NCBI RefSeq assembly: GCF_001570625.1
Contig: NZ_BBQT01000007.1
Coordinates: forward strand, 61,775 to 125,774
Source of the DNA: Syntrophomonas wolfei subsp. methylbutyratica
GTDB taxonomy: Bacteria; Bacillota; Syntrophomonadia; Syntrophomonadales; Syntrophomonadaceae
DNA length: 64,000 nucleotides
Direction of reading: 5' to 3'
This document shows, piece by piece, positions 35,636 through 43,781 of the stretch; positions within the stretch are counted from its first letter, which is position 1, and each line of letters opens with the position of its first letter. Position numbers and translations under genes: made by a program. Under the pieces are notes generated by a model. It ran no database searches. It was not told the origin of the DNA and worked only from the letters and a program-made list of their open reading frames with translations.

Positions 35636-38443
35636 TTACCCTCTTATTCCATATTTTGCCGCTTTCCTAACTACTGTAGGCTGGCTAATACCCAATGCTC
35701 TGGCCACCTCATAGGTAGACTTGCAGACCGAAAAGGCATTTTCCAGTATTCTTCTTTCCGTATTCTCCAAGGCATCCTGCAGTCGAACGATTCCATGTTC
35801 ATTATCAGATTTGTTTTCGGGTTTCAGTTCCGACCAGGCAGAGAGATCGTGAGCGGTAATAGTTTGGTTGAGGCTGGTTACCACCAGGCGCTCGACCAGG
35901 TTTTCCAACTCCCTTACGTTGCCCGGCCAGTCGTATTCCATGAAATAAGCCAGGATGCTGCCGGATAGCTTCTTGTTCATTCCATGCTTCTGGTTAAAAT
36001 TATCCAGAAAATGATTGGCCAGAATAGGGATATCTTCCCGGCGCTCGCGCAGAGGTGGGACAGTAATGGGTATAACATTCAAGCGATAAAAAAGGTCTTT
36101 GCGGAATAGCTTTTTCTCCACCATTTCCTTGAGATTATAATTGGTGCCAGCGATTATTCGCACATCCACCTTTATGGGTTTGGTGCCTCCTACCCGCAAA
36201 ATTTCTTTATCCTGCAATACTCTCAGCAGTTTAACCTGCAGGCCTAGAGGGAGGTCACCGATTTCATCCAGAAACAAGATGCCTTGATCGGCCACTTCAA
36301 ACATGCCGACCTTGCCTTGCTTGCTGGCTCCCGTAAAGGCTCCCGGTTCATAGCCAAAAAGCTCAGATTCCAGTAAATTTTCGGGAATAGCCCCGCAGTT
36401 TATCTTTATCATCGGTTGCTCTCCGCGGTTGCTGTTGCTGTGTATGGTATTGGCCACCAGTTCCTTGCCCACCCCGGATTCGCCTTGTATGAGGACAGTA
36501 GAATCCACTGCTGCTATTCGGACTACCATACTGATTAATTCCCGCATTTTACTGGAGTGAATTACACACTGGGTACGAAGTTTCATTTCCTGCAATTCAC
36601 TCTGGAAGAAACGGCTAAGCCCTTCAGCGTGTCCCAATTTCTCCTGCAGTTCGTTCAACTCGCTGATGTCCCGAACATTGGTTACCACCAGGATAATGTT
36701 GCCATGTTCATCGCGTATGGGTGTACTGGTTACCAGGGCGGTTTTCCCGGTTTTTGCCTGCAAAGTAATAGTTACCTGATCCTGTTTCTCTAAAGCCAGC
36801 AGGGTGCCGCTGCGGGAGTAGACACCTTCAGCCACCAGTTCTCTCATATTGCGACCTATACATTCCTCGGCTTTTACTCCGAGTATGCGTTCAAAAGCCT
36901 CGTTAAGCCTCAGGGTATTGGCTTCGCCATCCGTAATATAAAGCCCATCATAGGAGGATTCGAAAACCGCATCCAATTCACGCTCCCGCAGGCCTACCAT
37001 CTTTTTGAATTCCCGCTCCAGCTTATTTAATTCTGTTATATCGCGAACATTGGTAACTACCAGCATAATATTACCTTGCTCATCGAAAATGGGTGTGCTG
37101 GTAACCAGAACCTCCTTGCCGGTTCTGGTCACAAGAGTAATGGTGGCTCTTTCTCCCTTTTCCAGGACTAGCAACGTTCCTGAACCGGAGAAATAACCTT
37201 CGTCCACCAGTTCTTTCATATTGCGCCCGACACACTCTTGCGCTGTTACCCCGGTAATACGTTCGAAGGCCTGATTAAGGCGCAGGGTGTTGGCTTCACC
37301 ATCGGTAATAAAAATACCATCAAAAGAGGAATCCAGAATAGTATCCAGTTCACGATCGCGCAATCCTATATGTTTAAGCCTGCGCTCCAACTCGTTAAGT
37401 TCGGTAATATCGCGAACATTGGTAATAATAAAAGCAATATTGCCTTGCTCATCGAAAATGGGTGTGCTGGTGACCAGAACCTCCTTGCCGGTTCTGGCTA
37501 CCAGAGTAATAGTGGCTCGCTCCTGTTTCTCCAGGGCCAGCAAGGTGCCGGAATCGGAAAAGACCCCGGTATCAACTAATTCACGCATATTAGAACCAAC
37601 GCATTCTTCCATACTGATTCCGGTTATACGCACAAATCCCTGGTTGAGGCGCAAAGTGTTTCCTTCTCCATCAGTTAAATAAAGACCATCGAAAGAAGAT
37701 TCGAAAATAGCATCCAGTTGCCGGTTAAGTTCCCGAGTGCGGGCCAGTTGCTCGGCAATATGCTCCAGTTCGGAGATATCCTGCAAGACGGCTACCGCCC
37801 CGGCAATCTTTCCGTTCTTGTACAGGGGAGTGCGGTTAGTGAGAAGAATCTTGTCCTGATACTGAATCTTGCGGGTGGGCTGAGTTTGACCCGTGGTCAA
37901 GACCTCGATCAATTTGCTGTTGCTAAAGATATCGGTTATTTTTTGCCCGCGGGCTTCGGAGGCAGCGATTCCAGAGACTCTTTCCAGGGCGCGGTTAAAA
38001 AGGTTGATTCTCCCATCTTCATCTATAGAAATAACCGGATTGTAAACGGAATCAAAACAGGCTTCCCATTCCGTTGCGTTTTTATGCCATATTCGGCATA
38101 ACCTCCAGATCAACCGGAAATAATATTCTGCCACAGTTTCATTTGTTATCATAGAATGAAGACTGGACATGGAATCCCCCAATACAAACTGCAAATTGTT
38201 GATAAAATCAATAAATTGTTGCTCAAAAGGTATAACCTGCTGCACCGGGGTATCGGGTGCCAGCCCGATCTCGTTCGCTTCTACAATATTTTGCGGCAAA
38301 ATTCTGCCGATAATCTGCTTTTCTGCATCACATACCAGCAGGAATTCAATATCATCATCCTGTTCAAAAATCAAGGATATATCTTGGAGACTGGTATCAT
38401 ATCGGACTAAATAAGGGTTAACACTTGTTTTTTTGGAATTCAT
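35636..38443 (-). CDS. Sigma-54-dependent activator with four PAS domains
   Basis: 935 residues. N-terminal CBS-like region (1-115), a divergent PAS (about 120-230), then three near-identical PAS copies (about 243-355, 366-478 and 489-601, period about 123) each with a SSFDGLYLTD-type start and VLVTSTPIFDEQGNI core. The AAA+ domain has Walker A GESGVGKE (about 653), GAFTGA (about 700) for sigma-54 contact and Walker B ILFLDEIGD. The C-terminal TyrR-type helix-turn-helix is YEVARALGISQPTVVRKAAKYG. It is the probable activator of both sigma-54 promoters found here. A PAS sensor input by a small acyl or redox signal is inference. AGGAGG precedes the ATG, and a TATAAT lies at 38469-38474 on the complement. 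Confidence 0.93.
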   Translation of the reverse strand: MNSKKTSVNPYLVRYDTSLQDISLIFEQDDDIEFLLVCDAEKQIIGRILPQNIVEANEIGLAPDTPVQQVIPFEQQFIDFINNLQFVLGDSMSSLHSMITNETVAEYYFRLIWRLCRIWHKNATEWEACFDSVYNPVISIDEDGRINLFNRALERVSGIAASEARGQKITDIFSNSKLIEVLTTGQTQPTRKIQYQDKILLTNRTPLYKNGKIAGAVAVLQDISELEHIAEQLARTRELNRQLDAIFESSFDGLYLTDGEGNTLRLNQGFVRITGISMEECVGSNMRELVDTGVFSDSGTLLALEKQERATITLVARTGKEVLVTSTPIFDEQGNIAFIITNVRDITELNELERRLKHIGLRDRELDTILDSSFDGIFITDGEANTLRLNQAFERITGVTAQECVGRNMKELVDEGYFSGSGTLLVLEKGERATITLVTRTGKEVLVTSTPIFDEQGNIMLVVTNVRDITELNKLEREFKKMVGLRERELDAVFESSYDGLYITDGEANTLRLNEAFERILGVKAEECIGRNMRELVAEGVYSRSGTLLALEKQDQVTITLQAKTGKTALVTSTPIRDEHGNIILVVTNVRDISELNELQEKLGHAEGLSRFFQSELQEMKLRTQCVIHSSKMRELISMVVRIAAVDSTVLIQGESGVGKELVANTIHSNSNRGEQPMIKINCGAIPENLLESELFGYEPGAFTGASKQGKVGMFEVADQGILFLDEIGDLPLGLQVKLLRVLQDKEILRVGGTKPIKVDVRIIAGTNYNLKEMVEKKLFRKDLFYRLNVIPITVPPLRERREDIPILANHFLDNFNQKHGMNKKLSGSILAYFMEYDWPGNVRELENLVERLVVTSLNQTITAHDLSAWSELKPENKSDNEHGIVRLQDALENTERRILENAFSVCKSTYEVARALGISQPTVVRKAAKYGIRG

Positions 38444-38518
38444 CCAATTTCATCCTCCTGTCGACCATATTATATCACAAGTAGAGCTACAGGAGATGAA
38501 GGCATTATTTGAGAAAAA

Positions 38519-38554
38519 CAAGTACCCAACCAGTAATGTACTGATCGGGTACAA
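38519..38554 (-). terminator. Intrinsic terminator for the four-repeat protein gene
   Basis: On the minus strand GTACCC-CAGTA pairs with TACTG-GGGTAC, followed by TTGTTTTT. It lies about 125 bases past the stop of the gene at 38679-39302 and upstream of the regulator gene. Confidence 0.75.
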
Positions 38555-38678
38555 TGATGTTATTGCGGTTAAGCAACTGTCATTAGAAGTCCAGGCTAGG
38601 GTTTAGAACTTGGCCAGTATCCAGTAAAACAAGTATCGGCTTGTATAATGCTTGATATTCTTCTAAAGTGGCTTAAGC

Positions 38679-39302
38679 TTAAGCTACCTTCTTTTTAAGG
38701 GCTACAGCCTTAACTTCACCTTGCAAGAACAGGCGACGCCATTCATCGTTGATTTCTTCGATAGTGAAATCAGCTTTCTTCTCGCTTATTCCTCGCAGTT
38801 CATGGTTAAGCTGCAAGAAAACGGCCTCCCATTTTTTTATCAACTGACCATCTTGCTCTGCTTCCTGGGGGAGGAAACAGCGAATCCATTCCCGGTTAAT
38901 GTCCTCGATAGCCGCAGTTTTCTCTGGTTCTGACCAACCTTGATACTGCTCCACAAAATCCAGGTAAGTGTTGACCCATTTGGCAGTTAACTGTTCACCC
39001 ACAGGGATTGCAGCTGGCTGAAAACAGCGGATCCACTCCTGGTTAATGGCTTCAATATCCAGGCTTGGCTGCTTGAATAGCCCGTGCAGTAGATCCATTA
39101 AACCCAGGTAAAGCTGTACCCAGCGGTCAATCATGGAGTATTCTCCCACTTCCTCCTCCTGCATACAGTTTTGCCTCAAGACCTCGTTCATTTCCTCGTA
39201 GTTCATGGCTTCCTGTTGCATAACAGGTCCCTGAAGCTGTTCCATGATGTCAAGGTAGGAGTTGACCCACTCTTCTCTCACTCTTTCATCATTCTTATTC
39301 AT
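38679..39302 (-). CDS. Four-repeat helical protein of unknown family, sigma-54 controlled
   Basis: The start is ATG 39302 with AAAGGAGG upstream; an earlier in-frame ATG at 39350 has no ribosome site. 207 residues made of four imperfect repeats of about 45-50 residues. Each has an aromatic-led helix (WVNSYLDIMEQLQG, WVQLYLGLMDLLHG, WVNTYLDFVEQYQG, WEAVFLQLNHELRG) and then an EAINQEWIRCFQP-like element (degenerate in the first repeat). The protein is rich in Glu, Gln and Trp, without signal peptide, and ends in a basic tail KKKVA. A sigma-54 promoter and the shared palindrome lie upstream, so it should be co-expressed with butyrate oxidation. I do not recognise the family; phasin-like or scaffold roles are guesses. 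Confidence 0.7.
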   Translation of the reverse strand: MNKNDERVREEWVNSYLDIMEQLQGPVMQQEAMNYEEMNEVLRQNCMQEEEVGEYSMIDRWVQLYLGLMDLLHGLFKQPSLDIEAINQEWIRCFQPAAIPVGEQLTAKWVNTYLDFVEQYQGWSEPEKTAAIEDINREWIRCFLPQEAEQDGQLIKKWEAVFLQLNHELRGISEKKADFTIEEINDEWRRLFLQGEVKAVALKKKVA

Positions 39303-39430
39303 AAAATTACCTCCTTTAATTCCAGGGCCTGACACCCTGTGTATTTTCATCCAACGGAGGACTTGTGCAAAATCGTTGCGGGGTCGAAAATAATATTTTT
39401 ACAGGATTTATTCCTCTGCACTTATCATGT

Positions 39431-39447
39431 TGCAAATTGCATGCCAA
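39431..39447 (-). promoter_or_regulatory. Sigma-54 (-24/-12) promoter of the four-repeat protein gene
   Basis: On the minus strand TTGGCATGCAATTTGCA has GG and GC exactly 12 bases apart, as in the promoter at 28602-28618. It differs from the consensus only at one or two positions. Transcription should start near 39420, leaving a leader of about 118 bases. Confidence 0.75.
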
Positions 39448-39552
39448 AAAACCAGGAAAATGAAAAAGAAAATTGCAAAAACAACCAGAAGCCAGGTCTT
39501 AGAAGAGTTTGAGGATAGTTTGAGGATATTGAAAAGTTAATAAAAAAACGCC

Positions 39553-39570
39553 CGATACAATAATGAATCG
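39553..39570 (-). promoter_or_regulatory. Putative upstream activating site of the four-repeat protein gene
   Basis: CGATACA-ATAA-TGAATCG is an 18-base imperfect palindrome (one mismatch) about 133-150 bases upstream of the predicted start. It repeats site 1 of the beta-oxidation operon (CGATACA-ATGT-TGAATCA) at a comparable distance. Confidence 0.65.
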
Positions 39571-39640
39571 ACAAAATAAGTCATAAATAAATCGGAGTGA
39601 TTACGTTATGAATCGCCGGTTTTTCTAATTGATGTAGCTT

Positions 39641-40177
39641 TTAGTCTTTTTTCAAGTTTTCGTCTTTAATGATTCCTGCCAGGTATTTCTTGAAAGGATC
39701 GTAACGAAACTCATAGAGATAGGTGCGTGGAGGGGGGACATCCTTTAAGCCCCACACCAGGTAATTTACCGCATCCTGAACCCCTTTACCGCAATTAGAA
39801 CAATAAATACAGTCGGCTTTGGTAGCTCCCAGCATTTTAAGCTGTTCACCACAGCAACGGATATTATTTATACCATACGAACTTTCATCATAAATAAAGC
39901 CCTGACTGTCCAGGGCTTCCTTGAAACCAAGGAGCCGGTGGTCGGGGAAACAATCTTGCAAGTCATAGCTGTTATCCGGAATACTGCTGTCTTCTACCAG
40001 CACCCAGTCATGGCGCTCTTCCAAAAAAAGATGATACATACGGGTATAAATACTATCCCGGGTAATCCAGGAAAACCAGTCTTCTCCATCTACGGAAGCA
40101 AGTCCGCCTTTCAGATAAAAACTAAATCCGGCCTCTGCTTCCGGCAAATTTCTTAATAAAGTAAGTCTGTAAATCAT
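39641..40177 (-). CDS. Hypothetical protein with C-terminal zinc-ribbon-like Cys set
   Basis: 178 residues. The N-terminal two thirds look globular (FSFYLKGGLASVDGEDWFSW, YHLFLEERHDWVLVEDSS). A cysteine group, RCCGEQLKMLG followed by CIYCSNCGKG, could bind Zn. It ends in a basic helix. No signal peptide or membrane segment. The family is not recognised. It is read toward the sigma-54 controlled gene, which has its own promoter in between. Confidence 0.6.
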   Translation of the reverse strand: MIYRLTLLRNLPEAEAGFSFYLKGGLASVDGEDWFSWITRDSIYTRMYHLFLEERHDWVLVEDSSIPDNSYDLQDCFPDHRLLGFKEALDSQGFIYDESSYGINNIRCCGEQLKMLGATKADCIYCSNCGKGVQDAVNYLVWGLKDVPPPRTYLYEFRYDPFKKYLAGIIKDENLKKD

Positions 40178-40210
40178 ATTTTCTCCTTGTCTTGAGTTGT
40201 TTTTAAATAT

Positions 40211-40345
40211 TTAAGCATCGGAAGAAACTGCAGAGCAGTTTCAACGCAGCGCTGCAACGAGGCGGGGGATTAGAAACCGCGGCCTGTTTTGTTAATAGGA
40301 ACCCGATCGCATAAAGAAGCAGGGGACATATTTCACCTCGTTATA
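40211..40345. repeat. R2 dispersed repeat, copy 1
   Basis: From TTAAGCATCGGAAGAAACTGC to CATATTTCACCTCGTTAT. The same sequence, with few changes, is found inverted at 43459-43630 and, as a partial copy, at 60457-60516. It contains AACTGCAGAGCAGTTTC, an internal palindrome. Confidence 0.75.
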
Positions 40346-40372
40346 TCTTAATGTTTTAGCTAATCAAAAGAT

Positions 40373-40639
40373 CTATCCTTCCTTTACTGTATAGCTCTTC
40401 CAGGGAAGCAGCATATAATCTACAGTGTTTAGAAACTTGACCAAGTCCTGCCTACCTTGATAAGTAGGGGTGGTAGCTGATTCCTGTGCCATTAGAATTA
40501 TGGGCAAAGTGGGAAAAAACTTGGAAAAAATCTTCCTGGCTTCGTTGATGGTGAAATCATGCTTCAATATTTCTGGTTTTACAATTATTATCACAAAAGT
40601 AACACCATTTTCGGTAATTATGGCCGCATCAAAAGTCAT
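40373..40639 (-). CDS. Hypothetical protein, 88 residues
   Basis: ATG 40639 is preceded by ACGGAGG with an 8-base gap, supporting a real gene. The product alternates hydrophobic beta-strand-like and helical segments (FVIIIVKPEILKHDFTINEARKIF, PTLPIILMAQE) and ends FLNTVDYMLLPWKSYTVKEG. No membrane helix, no recognised motif. It lies between R1 and R2 copies. Confidence 0.55.
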   Translation of the reverse strand: MTFDAAIITENGVTFVIIIVKPEILKHDFTINEARKIFSKFFPTLPIILMAQESATTPTYQGRQDLVKFLNTVDYMLLPWKSYTVKEG

Positions 40640-40697
40640 AATAAAAACCTCCGTTCCCCAAGGATAAAGCCATAGTAATTCTTTTCATAAATCAAAA

Positions 40698-40870
40698 TTG
40701 GTTCTACTGCAAAAACCCCTTTTTGTTGCATAAGGGTTGCATAAATATGCAAAGCGAGCGTAGCGCCCTGTCGGGCACAACTGATGCTCCCTGCGGTCGC
40801 TATTAAGGACGCTGGAGCGGAATATTTATGCAAGCAAATGCATAATTATTACTTTTTGCAGCGGAATCAA
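40698..40870. repeat. R1 dispersed repeat, full copy (MITE-like)
   Basis: The ends are inverted: TTGGTTCTACTGCAAAAA at the left against TTTTTGCAGCGGAATCAA at the right. ATCAAAATT occurs at 40691-40699 and 40866-40874, a possible 9-base target duplication overlapping the ends. Inside is the core module (about 40763-40812) shared with R2 copy 2 and 25311-25408. No reading frame of transposase size, so it would be a non-autonomous element. Confidence 0.65.
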
Positions 40871-40935
40871 AATTACCTATAGAATATGGTAATTTAAAAG
40901 AAAATATAATGCAAGGTTTGATAAAAACTTGAGGT

Positions 40936-40962
40936 AAAAAAAACCCGCCCGCAGGCGGGTTA
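40936..40962 (-). terminator. Terminator of the hydrogenase operon
   Basis: On the minus strand AACCCGCC-TGCG-GGCGGGTT is followed by a long T-run. It lies 25 bases past the cytochrome b stop codon. Confidence 0.88.
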
Positions 40963-40986
40963 AAACAATATATTAAGGAGAAGCTT

Positions 40987-41646
40987 TTAAGATGATTCTT
41001 TTAGTTCTGCAAACCACTTGGCGTTATGATGGGCTGTAATCTCTGCATCGATATAGCCATCAAGCATCATGGAGGAGAATTCAACCCGAGATTTGGGGTG
41101 AATAGCGGCCAGGAAGAAATGGCCCGCTACCAGTAATATCAGAACCATGGCGGTCCAAAAATGAACATCATAACAGAAAGAAAGAAATACTGCAGGCACA
41201 GAATGACGCCATAACCACATGGGGAAGCCAGTGAGTATTATAAGAAGGCAACCGATAATTATCAACCAGCCCAGAATCTTTTGGCCCGCATTGTATTTGT
41301 CTTGCGGAGGAACATCATCTGCTTTGATAAAGGGAAGGTATCCCCCCATCACCTTCAGCCAGGCAAAATCATCTTTGCTGAAATGAGAAATGGTATCCAT
41401 AAAACGGGAAAACCGGTCAAAATTCAATAAGGTATAGAGAAGTGGTCCTACAACGAAGACCACGCCGGTCCAGCGATGAACCAGAGAGGCGTTGGCTTCC
41501 CCGCCGAAGATACTGGCAATCCCGCCTATGTCCCAGTAAAAACCAACTCCAGTCAAGCCCAGGATAATGAAGGCCAGCAAGTGAATCCAGTGCATGGTTC
41601 TGGTCTGGGTACCATGTTTTAATACTTTTCCATTTTCATTACTCAT
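40987..41646 (-). CDS. Cytochrome b subunit of the exported [FeFe] hydrogenase
   Basis: 219 residues with four transmembrane helices of the formate dehydrogenase gamma/cytochrome b561 type. Candidate haem ligands are the His residues in TMHWIHLL, LVHRWTGV, CYDVHFW and AGHFFLAAIH. It anchors the hydrogenase catalytic part outside the membrane and exchanges electrons with menaquinone. It is the last gene of a three-gene operon, 19 bases after the small subunit. Confidence 0.88.
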   Translation of the reverse strand: MSNENGKVLKHGTQTRTMHWIHLLAFIILGLTGVGFYWDIGGIASIFGGEANASLVHRWTGVVFVVGPLLYTLLNFDRFSRFMDTISHFSKDDFAWLKVMGGYLPFIKADDVPPQDKYNAGQKILGWLIIIGCLLIILTGFPMWLWRHSVPAVFLSFCYDVHFWTAMVLILLVAGHFFLAAIHPKSRVEFSSMMLDGYIDAEITAHHNAKWFAELKESS

Positions 41647-41665
41647 TATTTTTCCTCCCTTCTAG

Positions 41666-42073
41666 CTAGGCTGCGGGTTCTTCGGTGCTGGTCTCTTCAT
41701 TAGCAGCCGATTCCACTTCAGGCACATGATGGGGATTCTTTAGTTCAGCTATAAATCCGGGAATATCTTTGCCGTATTTGGTATGCAGCAAGTGGTGAGC
41801 CTTGGGGCTGACGCACTCCACCTTGCCCGGGGAGAGGAAGTCTTTGTATATTTGGATTATTTCCGGGTTTTCATGCGACTTTCTTATCGCCATGGACTCA
41901 TCCAGGGTATAGAGGCCAGCCACTCTTTGAGTAATGTAATCATCGCTGGCAGCAAAGACGTCAAAGCCGAATTTGGCAAAAACGCCGCTGATTACAGCAG
42001 CAACCGTAAGCATACCTGCGCCCTTAAAAAACTGTCTTCTGGTGATGCCTTCGCTTTCATGGAATAACTTCAT
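41666..42073 (-). CDS. [FeFe] hydrogenase small subunit with Tat signal
   Basis: 135 residues. A twin-arginine signal is clear: TRRQFFKGAGMLTVAAVISG. The rest matches the iron-hydrogenase small subunit (YITQRVAGLYTLDESMAIRKSHENPEI, VSPKAHHLLHTKY). Because the large subunit has no signal, the folded dimer would be exported on this one, as in Desulfovibrio periplasmic hydrogenase. The C-terminal tail is rich in Glu, Thr and Ala. Confidence 0.92.
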   Translation of the reverse strand: MKLFHESEGITRRQFFKGAGMLTVAAVISGVFAKFGFDVFAASDDYITQRVAGLYTLDESMAIRKSHENPEIIQIYKDFLSPGKVECVSPKAHHLLHTKYGKDIPGFIAELKNPHHVPEVESAANEETSTEEPAA

Positions 42074-42091
42074 AAATTAATGCCCTCCTTT

Positions 42092-43255
42092 CTAGTAGGT
42101 ATCTCTGCGGATGGGTTGGCCCCCACCATTGATACAGCCACCCGGGCAATTCATAACTTCTATGAAATGATATTTACTGCGCCCGGCCAGGACATCTTCA
42201 ATTACGGAGGCTACATGCTTGGTTCCGGTTACTATGCAAACACTGACGGGCAAGCTTGTGCCCAGAGCTTTCACCGGGACTTCTACGGTTGCTTCTCTAA
42301 CTGGGTCTAATCCTCTGACCGCGTCAAATTCTACCTTGCCCAGGCTTTCCCCGCTGAGGATCTCATAGGCGGTACGCAGAGCTGCTTCCATAACCCCTCC
42401 GGTGGCACCGAATATGGTAGCGGCACCGGTGGAAAGGCCCACAAAACGATCCGCCTCTTCATCGGGCAGTGCCATGAAATCAATTCCGGCATCTTTGATC
42501 ATTTGCGCCAATTCGCGGGTGGTTATTACCAGATCCACATCTTGATATCCGCTGGAAATAAACTCAGGGCGTTCACATTCGTATTTTTTGGCCGTACAAG
42601 GCATAACTGATACCGAGAACATATTGGCCGGATCCACATTAAGCTTTTCCGCCAGGTAGGTCTTGGCTACTGCTCCCCACATTTGTTGGGGTGATTTGGC
42701 CGAGGAAATATGAGGCAATACCAGGGGATAGTTGTCCTCCGCATATTTGATCCAGGCCGGACAACAGGAGGTAAACTGGGGCAGAGGACCCACTTCTTCA
42801 AAACCGGGTACGCCCAAAGCGCCGTAAACCCTATGAATGAGCTCTGTACCCTCCTCCATAATGGTGAGGTCAGCGGTAAATTCGGTGTCATATACCTTGT
42901 CAAAGCCCAGTTTACGCAAAGACGCATACATTTTGTTCTTTACATTAGTTCCCGCAGCTTGCCCGAATTCTTCGCCCAGAGCTACCCTGACTGCTGGTGC
43001 CTCCTGAACTACTACAAACTTCTGGGGATCAGCCAGGGCCTTTTTCAGTTCCTCAATTCTGGACAGATCATGGATAGCATTAAAAGGGCAGTTTATTAAA
43101 CATTGCCCACAGTTTATGCATTTTTTAGGACTGATATGGTGCTTTTGCCCGAGTTCCCCCGAAATAGCTCCGGTTGGACAAATAAAGGTACAATGGTCGC
43201 AGGCTTTGCAGTCGTTACTTACATGAATTACTCCCTCACTTAAAACCGTACTCAA
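42092..43255 (-). CDS. hydA: [FeFe] hydrogenase large (catalytic) subunit, exported type
   Basis: 387 residues from TTG 43255 with AAGGAGGG upstream. Two [4Fe-4S] motifs (CKACDHCTFICP and CINCGQCLINCP) precede the H-cluster domain with L1 FTSCCPAWIKYAE, L2 MPCTAKKYE and L3 MNCPGGCINGGGQP. L1 has Ala where Gly is usual (CCPGW). The compact layout without extra N-terminal domains is that of the Desulfovibrio-type periplasmic enzyme. In butyrate syntrophy it would release, as H2, electrons that came from the quinone pool. Confidence 0.94.
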   Translation of the reverse strand: MSTVLSEGVIHVSNDCKACDHCTFICPTGAISGELGQKHHISPKKCINCGQCLINCPFNAIHDLSRIEELKKALADPQKFVVVQEAPAVRVALGEEFGQAAGTNVKNKMYASLRKLGFDKVYDTEFTADLTIMEEGTELIHRVYGALGVPGFEEVGPLPQFTSCCPAWIKYAEDNYPLVLPHISSAKSPQQMWGAVAKTYLAEKLNVDPANMFSVSVMPCTAKKYECERPEFISSGYQDVDLVITTRELAQMIKDAGIDFMALPDEEADRFVGLSTGAATIFGATGGVMEAALRTAYEILSGESLGKVEFDAVRGLDPVREATVEVPVKALGTSLPVSVCIVTGTKHVASVIEDVLAGRSKYHFIEVMNCPGGCINGGGQPIRRDTY

Positions 43256-43397
43256 ATCTTTTCCCTCCTTTTAAACTGGATAAACCTTATAAAAAAATGG
43301 CCCACCTCCTTCTAATAAAATCCAATCCTGAAATCGAACAATACAGGGGATAAGCGATATCCTTCATGGATAATATTAGAAAGTAAAACTGGACCAG

Positions 43398-43426
43398 GTA
43401 TAAAAACCCTTATTCTTCATGAACAA
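43398..43426 (-). promoter_or_regulatory. Candidate sigma-A promoter of the hydrogenase operon
   Basis: On the minus strand TTGTTC (43421-43426) and TTATAC (43398-43403) are 17 bases apart. It lies about 140 bases before the TTG start and downstream of the R2 copy and of the riboswitch-like RNAs. Confidence 0.5.
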
Positions 43427-43458
43427 GGTTATAGAGCCATTTGAAGTTATTCTCCTAT

Positions 43459-43630
43459 AGCGAGGTAAAATATGTCCCCCGCATCCATAATAGTGAGCGA
43501 AGCGAACATCAGTGGTGCCCGCAGGGTGCTAAGCGGTAGCCTATTCACAAAACAGGCGGCGGGTTCTAATCCCTCGCCTCGTTGCAGTGGTGGGTTGAAA
43601 CTGCTTAAGCAGTTTCTTCCGATGCTTAAA
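43459..43630. repeat. R2 dispersed repeat, copy 2 (inverted, with core-module insert)
   Basis: The reverse complement of this segment follows R2 copy 1 from TTAAGCATCGGAAGAAACTGC through GAGGCGRGGGATTAGAAC and GCCTGTTTTGT to GGGGACATATTTTACCTCG. Relative to copy 1 it carries an extra segment (about 43491-43545) that matches the core module of R1 and of 25311-25408. Confidence 0.72.
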
Positions 43631-43711
43631 AATCTCTCCAGCACTTAAGCAACTATGGATGGTTCTATCGCAAGACAATGAAAAAATATTAAACCTTCAT
43701 GGGTTGATTTT

Positions 43712-43741
43712 AAAAAAAAACCCGCTTGTTTGCAAGCGGGG
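43712..43741 (-). terminator. Intrinsic terminator after the riboswitch-like region
   Basis: On the minus strand CCCGCTTG-CAAA-CAAGCGGG is followed by nine T. It would stop transcripts coming from the tandem structured RNAs before they reach the hydrogenase genes. Confidence 0.85.
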
Positions 43742-43781
43742 AGAAAAAGATTGGGATTGTATGTAATAGCCTTGCAGCATA

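Noticed and set aside
35636..35700. A further sigma-54 promoter before the CoA-transferase gene or the regulator gene
   Set aside because: No TGGC-N-TTGC pattern with correct spacing was found in 33787-34149 or 38444-38678.
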